A stretch of 64,000 nucleotides of DNA, taken from the NCBI RefSeq assembly GCF_000969645.2, contig NZ_CP014222.1:4343740-4407739 (forward strand). The letters are read 5' to 3'. Each line of letters begins with the position of its first letter. Position 1 is the stretch's first letter. The DNA is from Janthinobacterium sp. B9-8 (GTDB lineage Bacteria; Pseudomonadota; Gammaproteobacteria; Burkholderiales; Chitinibacteraceae). Below the pieces are notes generated by a model. It was not told the DNA's origin. It worked only from the letters and a program-made list of their open reading frames with translations, and ran no database searches. Both the position numbers and the translations under genes were made by a program. Positions 60,270 through 64,000 of the stretch are shown piece after piece.

Positions 60270-61985
60270 TTACATCTCCTGTAGCACTTCAATTCCCAAT
60301 AAATCCAGACCGGTCTGCATTGTTTTTGCGGCTGCTTGGCAAAGCGCTAAGCGGCTGCTGCGAATCTCACCTTCGGCTTTAAGCACTGGGCAGGCGTCGT
60401 AAAAGCGTGAGAAGCGGGTGGCTAGGGTATAGAGGTAGCTGCATAAAACATGCGGGCAGGTGTCGTTTGCTGCTTGTTGCAAGATATCTGGGAATTGAAC
60501 AAGGGTGAGCGCAAGAGCGTGCTCGGCTGGCTCGATCAGCTCGATTTTGGCATGGGCGTCGACGGAGCCAGCCTGACGGAAGATGCTGGCGATACGGGTG
60601 TAGGCGTATTGCAGATACGGCGCGGTATTGCCTTCGAAGCTGAGCATGCTGTTCCAGTCGAAGACATAGTCGCTGGTACGGTGCTTGGATAGATCCGAGT
60701 ATTTCACCGCAGCAATGCCTACCGCGTGGGCGATATGGTGGCGGGTGGCTTCATCCATATTTGGATTTTTGCTGCTGACCAGATCAAAGGCGCGGCTTTC
60801 TGCTTCAGAGAGTAAATCCACCAGCTTGATCAGTTCGCCACTGCGGGTTTTGAATGGCTTGCCATCATCGCCCATCATGGTGCCAAAGGCGACGTGTTCC
60901 AAGTGAGTGTCGGCGGGCACAAAGCCTGCTTTACGGGCCACGGTAAACAGCTGCTGGAAGTGCAGCCCCTGACGGGCATCAACCACGTAGAGAATGCGGC
61001 TTGCACCCAGTACGCCAGTGCGATAGCGGGCCGTGGCTAAGTCTGATGTGGAATAAAGAAAACCACCACCTTGCTTTTGTACAATAAAGGCGGCTGCATC
61101 ACCGTCTTTATTGCGAAATTCTTCAAGGAACACCACTTGTGCGCCTTGGCTTTCGGTCAGTAAACCCTGGGCACGCAGATCATCAATTACAACAGGCAAA
61201 TCATCGTTATAAGAGGATTCGCCTTTTACATCATCGCGGGTCAGTAAGAGGCCAAGTTTTTGATACACATCTTCGCAATGCTTCATTGAAATATTTAAAA
61301 AGCGTTGCCATAGCTCGCGTACTTTCGCGTCACCCGATTGCAACTTCACTACATATTCGCGGGATAAATCAGCAAAGGCAGGGTCGGCATCAAAGCGTAC
61401 TTTGGCGGCACGGTAGAAGCCTTCCAAATCGCCAAGCTCTAACTCCGAATTTTGATTTTCGTTTTCCAGCATATAGGCGGTCAGCATGCCAAATTGCGTG
61501 CCCCAATCGCCAACGTGATTCTGGCGAATCACCTTATGGCCCAGATAGCTGTAAATGCGTGTTAGCGAATCGCCAATAATGCTTGAGCGCAAATGGCCTA
61601 CATGCATTTCTTTGGCGAGATTCGGCGAGGAATAATCAATCACCACGGTTTCTGTTTTTGCTACGCCTGTGCCAAGTCGGGCATCGGCCTGCTGAGTGCT
61701 TAGCGTTTGCGCCAGAAACTCATTATTTAGGGTGATATTAATAAAGCCGGGGCCGGCGATTTCCAACTTGTCGGCAATGCCTGCCAGATCAACACAGGCC
61801 AGCACTTGTTCAGCCAAGGCGCGTGGATTCATTTTTAAGGCTTTGGCCGCACCCATAATGCCATTTGCCTGGTAATCGCCAAATTCTGGTTTGGATGCGA
61901 CTTGCACATTGGGGGATGCATCGGGAGCGCCGACTTGGGCCAGTGCCGCAGCAAAGCGGGAAGTAAGTAATGGGTGAACAGCCAT
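60270..61985 (-). CDS. argS: Arginyl-tRNA synthetase
   Basis: The 571-residue class I synthetase charges tRNA-Arg. N-terminal Add-1 domain, then the HIGH-type motif HVGHLRSSIIGDSLTRIYSY, catalytic-core strands (NHVGDWGTQFGMLTAYMLEN, VVDARQGLHFQQLF), KMSKS replaced by FKTRSGELIKL as usual in many ArgS proteins, and the DALR C-terminal domain (EPAEHALALTLVQF to QTGLDLLGIEVLQEM). Length is typical (about 577). Confidence 0.97.
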   Translation of the reverse strand: MAVHPLLTSRFAAALAQVGAPDASPNVQVASKPEFGDYQANGIMGAAKALKMNPRALAEQVLACVDLAGIADKLEIAGPGFINITLNNEFLAQTLSTQQADARLGTGVAKTETVVIDYSSPNLAKEMHVGHLRSSIIGDSLTRIYSYLGHKVIRQNHVGDWGTQFGMLTAYMLENENQNSELELGDLEGFYRAAKVRFDADPAFADLSREYVVKLQSGDAKVRELWQRFLNISMKHCEDVYQKLGLLLTRDDVKGESSYNDDLPVVIDDLRAQGLLTESQGAQVVFLEEFRNKDGDAAAFIVQKQGGGFLYSTSDLATARYRTGVLGASRILYVVDARQGLHFQQLFTVARKAGFVPADTHLEHVAFGTMMGDDGKPFKTRSGELIKLVDLLSEAESRAFDLVSSKNPNMDEATRHHIAHAVGIAAVKYSDLSKHRTSDYVFDWNSMLSFEGNTAPYLQYAYTRIASIFRQAGSVDAHAKIELIEPAEHALALTLVQFPDILQQAANDTCPHVLCSYLYTLATRFSRFYDACPVLKAEGEIRSSRLALCQAAAKTMQTGLDLLGIEVLQEM

Positions 61986-62295
61986 GATGAGGACTCTGTA
62001 GGAATTTAGCCTCTATTGTAATCGCATTCGAAAGGCTAGCGGACGTAGATGTCATCATTGCCTGTATAGAGCCCCTTGTTTTTTACTTGAAAATAGCGGA
62101 TTTAACGGGCTGGTTTTGTAATTAATTTTGCTTAGATGCAAGCTCGGTTCAGTGGGTTACAGTGTTTTCTATGCAAGGCTCATTGATAGGGCTGTGGGTT
62201 TATTCTTAAGCCCTGCGATCAAGGCTTGGCAATGCTTGTTATGCGCTCTATTCTTAAAATAAATATAAGTCGATGCAGCTATCAGGGAAATATTA

Positions 62296-63882
62296 ATGGC
62301 ACTGGATCATGATGAAAATTGGATGCTGGAGGATGATGAGGACGAATTATCCGCCTCTGCTGCGCTTGTGCGTCAGCCTTGGAAGCTGCTGATTGTTGAT
62401 GATGAACCTGATGTTCACCGTGCCACTATTCTGGCGCTAAAAAATATTGTATTTAAGGGCCGTAGTTTAGAAATTTTGCATGCGTATTCTGGGCAGGAAG
62501 GTTTTGATAAATTAGCTGAGCACCATGATATCGCTCTGGCGATTCTGGATGTAGTCATGGAGACGGACGACGCGGGCTTACGCTTGGTGCGGCGCATCCG
62601 TGATGAATTAGGTAATCAGCTGGTCCGCATTGTTTTACGTACTGGCCAGCCGGGCCATGCGCCTGAGCAGCAGGTGGTGCTTGAGTACGATATTAATGAT
62701 TACAAAACTAAAACAGAGCTTGTTGCTAATAAAATATTCACTACCGTAATTGCTTCTTTACGTAGCTTTGAAAGTTTATATGCCTTAGAAAAAAGCAGCC
62801 AAGGCTTGGCCAAAATACTGGAAGGGGCCACTAATCTTTATCAATTACATTCCTTAAAAGAATTTGCATCGGGCGTGTTAAAGCAGGTTGGGGCTATTCT
62901 AAATTTGGGCGAGTACGGCATGCTTTGCGCCCAGTCTAAAAATAATCAACAAAGTTTTGAAGTGTTAGCTGCAACTGGCCCATTTACCCCGCTTTTAGAC
63001 GGCAATGTTCTGCCCGAAGATAGCCGCTTATTAATTGCGCTTAATACGGCATTAAATTCTAAATGTAGCCAGTCTGATTATCCCTATGAAGTTTTATATA
63101 TTGCCGGACGCAATAGCTATGATTTTGTCGTGCACTTCTCGCCGCCCTGGCCTTTAGAAGTAGTAGATAGAAACTTACTCGATATCTTCTGTGAACGGAT
63201 TTCGGCTGCGATGGATAATCTTTATCTTTACCAGCAATTGCGCCGCTCGCAAGAGGCCACTGTGATGGCCTTGGCCGATTTGGGTGAGTTTCGTGATCAG
63301 ACGACTGGCGATCACGTATTACGGGTACAAAAACTAACCGATGCAATTGCGGGCCGGCTAAAAGCCAAAAATGCTTTCCCTGAGCAGATGGATAACGCTT
63401 TTATGGAAATGGTGGGCATGGCCAGCATTTTGCACGATGTAGGCAAGGTGGGAACGCCGGATCATATTCTGTTTAAGCCGGGTAAGCTGACGCCGGAAGA
63501 GCGCCAAATTATGGATCAACATGCACCTATGGGCGCAGCGATTCTGGCCAGAACGGTGGCCTTGGTTAAAGGCACCACTTATTTATCGCTGGGGGCCGAA
63601 ATAGCAGGTGGCCATCACGAGCACTTTGATGGCAATGGCTACCCCTTGGGGATTAAGGGAGAGGAAATCCCCCTTTCTGCACGGATTGTGGCCTTGGTCG
63701 ATGTATTTGATGCCCTGCTGCATAAGCGCCCCTATAAAGAGCCGTGGACCTTGGATGAAACCATGGCTTATGTGAGAGAACGCTCCGGCTCTCAGTTTGA
63801 TCCGCAGATTGTGGCGGCTTTAGATGAGCTAGTGGCAGAGGGCCTGCTGCCTTTGGATTTATTGCAAGATCCGAGTGAGTAA
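62296..63882 (+). CDS. Response regulator with HD-GYP c-di-GMP phosphodiesterase domain (REC-DUF3369-HD-GYP)
   Basis: The 528-residue cytoplasmic protein: a receiver domain (LLIVDDEPDVHRA, phospho-acceptor Asp85 in AILDVVMETDD), a DUF3369-like middle region (about 165-330) and an HD-GYP domain with His380-Asp381 (LHDVGK), HHEHFDGNGYP (440-450) and VDVFDALLHKRPYKEPW. The complete HD and GYP motifs predict active c-di-GMP hydrolysis to GMP or pGpG. No sensor kinase is adjacent. CAGGGAAA precedes the ATG. Gap 61986-62295 holds only short T-rich promoter-like DNA. It complements the GGDEF-EAL protein at 56052. Confidence 0.93.
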   Translation: MALDHDENWMLEDDEDELSASAALVRQPWKLLIVDDEPDVHRATILALKNIVFKGRSLEILHAYSGQEGFDKLAEHHDIALAILDVVMETDDAGLRLVRRIRDELGNQLVRIVLRTGQPGHAPEQQVVLEYDINDYKTKTELVANKIFTTVIASLRSFESLYALEKSSQGLAKILEGATNLYQLHSLKEFASGVLKQVGAILNLGEYGMLCAQSKNNQQSFEVLAATGPFTPLLDGNVLPEDSRLLIALNTALNSKCSQSDYPYEVLYIAGRNSYDFVVHFSPPWPLEVVDRNLLDIFCERISAAMDNLYLYQQLRRSQEATVMALADLGEFRDQTTGDHVLRVQKLTDAIAGRLKAKNAFPEQMDNAFMEMVGMASILHDVGKVGTPDHILFKPGKLTPEERQIMDQHAPMGAAILARTVALVKGTTYLSLGAEIAGGHHEHFDGNGYPLGIKGEEIPLSARIVALVDVFDALLHKRPYKEPWTLDETMAYVRERSGSQFDPQIVAALDELVAEGLLPLDLLQDPSE

Positions 63883-63930
63883 GGGCTATCTGACTATTTC
63901 TTAGCATAGCCGTTCATGATTATTACTCAG

Positions 63931-64000
63931 AGCCAAATCTTGAACCACAGAGAAACACAGAGAAAACCTGTGATTGGATAGTTTACTCTGTGAAGCTCTG
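63931..64000. repeat. CACAGAG-family repeat, copy 6 (runs off the window)
   Basis: CCAAATCTTGAACCACAGAG followed by AAACACAGAGAAAACCTGTG and, near the edge, CTCTGTGAAGCTCTG. It begins about 50 bp after the HD-GYP gene stop, in the same orientation relative to the gene as the other copies. Confidence 0.65.

Overview
The window reads as a piece of a betaproteobacterial chromosome, most likely order Neisseriales and perhaps a chitin-degrading genus such as Chitinibacter, Deefgea or Iodobacter. That placement is inference. It rests on the neighbourhoods (rppH-pilS-pilR, lptD-surA-pdxA-ksgA with divergent amgK-murU), the large secreted GH18 chitinase, and the two complete rRNA operons; no database comparison was possible. 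Base composition is near 50% GC, and genes are tightly packed apart from repeat-filled gaps.

Region by region. 1-7.6 kb (+): the 3' end of ttcA, a spermidine-synthase-like methyltransferase, rppH (its stop codon lies inside a 168-bp inverted-repeat element), pilS-pilR, ampD and kup. 7.6-8.2 kb (-): a QueD/PTPS-family gene. 8.2-11.7 kb (+): an AT-rich control region and a 944-residue modular chitinase with Pro-Thr linkers. 11.8-22.8 kb (+): two rrn operons in direct tandem, with no tRNA between 16S and 23S. The duplicated unit begins at the promoter -10 box, so each operon has its own -35 hexamer. 22.9-35.6 kb (-): late cobalamin biosynthesis and uptake under a cobalamin riboswitch, in transcription order btuB-cobP-cbiB-cobC-(btuF-like)-cobO-cobB-btuF-btuC-btuD-cobQ, broken up by dispersed repeats. 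35.7-39.8 kb (-): a glutamate/aspartate-type ABC importer with two ATPase genes. 40-45.4 kb (-): ksgA, pdxA, surA, lptD. 45.5-47.2 kb (+): amgK-murU. 47.4-51 kb (+): an FtrABCD-type iron importer. 51.1-55.5 kb (+): phaC and tkt. 55.5-64 kb: a GNAT acetyltransferase, a GGDEF-EAL protein, a YkgJ-like protein, a parvulin, a small outer-membrane protein, argS and an HD-GYP response regulator.

How the genes work together. AmpD, AmgK and MurU form a peptidoglycan-recycling route split over two loci. BtuB, BtuF, BtuC and BtuD import corrinoids that CobO, CobB, CobQ, CbiB, CobC and CobP can finish; corrin-ring genes and cobS/cobT/cobC-phosphatase genes are not in the window. P19, a cupredoxin, an FTR1 permease and a polyferredoxin form one iron importer. 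SurA and LptD serve the outer membrane.

No defence island, prophage, CRISPR array or obviously novel multi-gene system is visible. The most unusual material is non-coding: (i) a dispersed CACAGAG-rich repeat family that repeatedly starts at or just after stop codons in the same orientation as the gene; (ii) at least four other palindromic repeat families; (iii) the tandem rrn pair sharing a -10 but not a -35; (iv) terminator-like hairpins just upstream of ppiC and inside the ftr and glt operons; (v) a BtuF-like protein without a signal peptide; and (vi) a QueD-family protein with an unusual Cys-to-HGH spacing.
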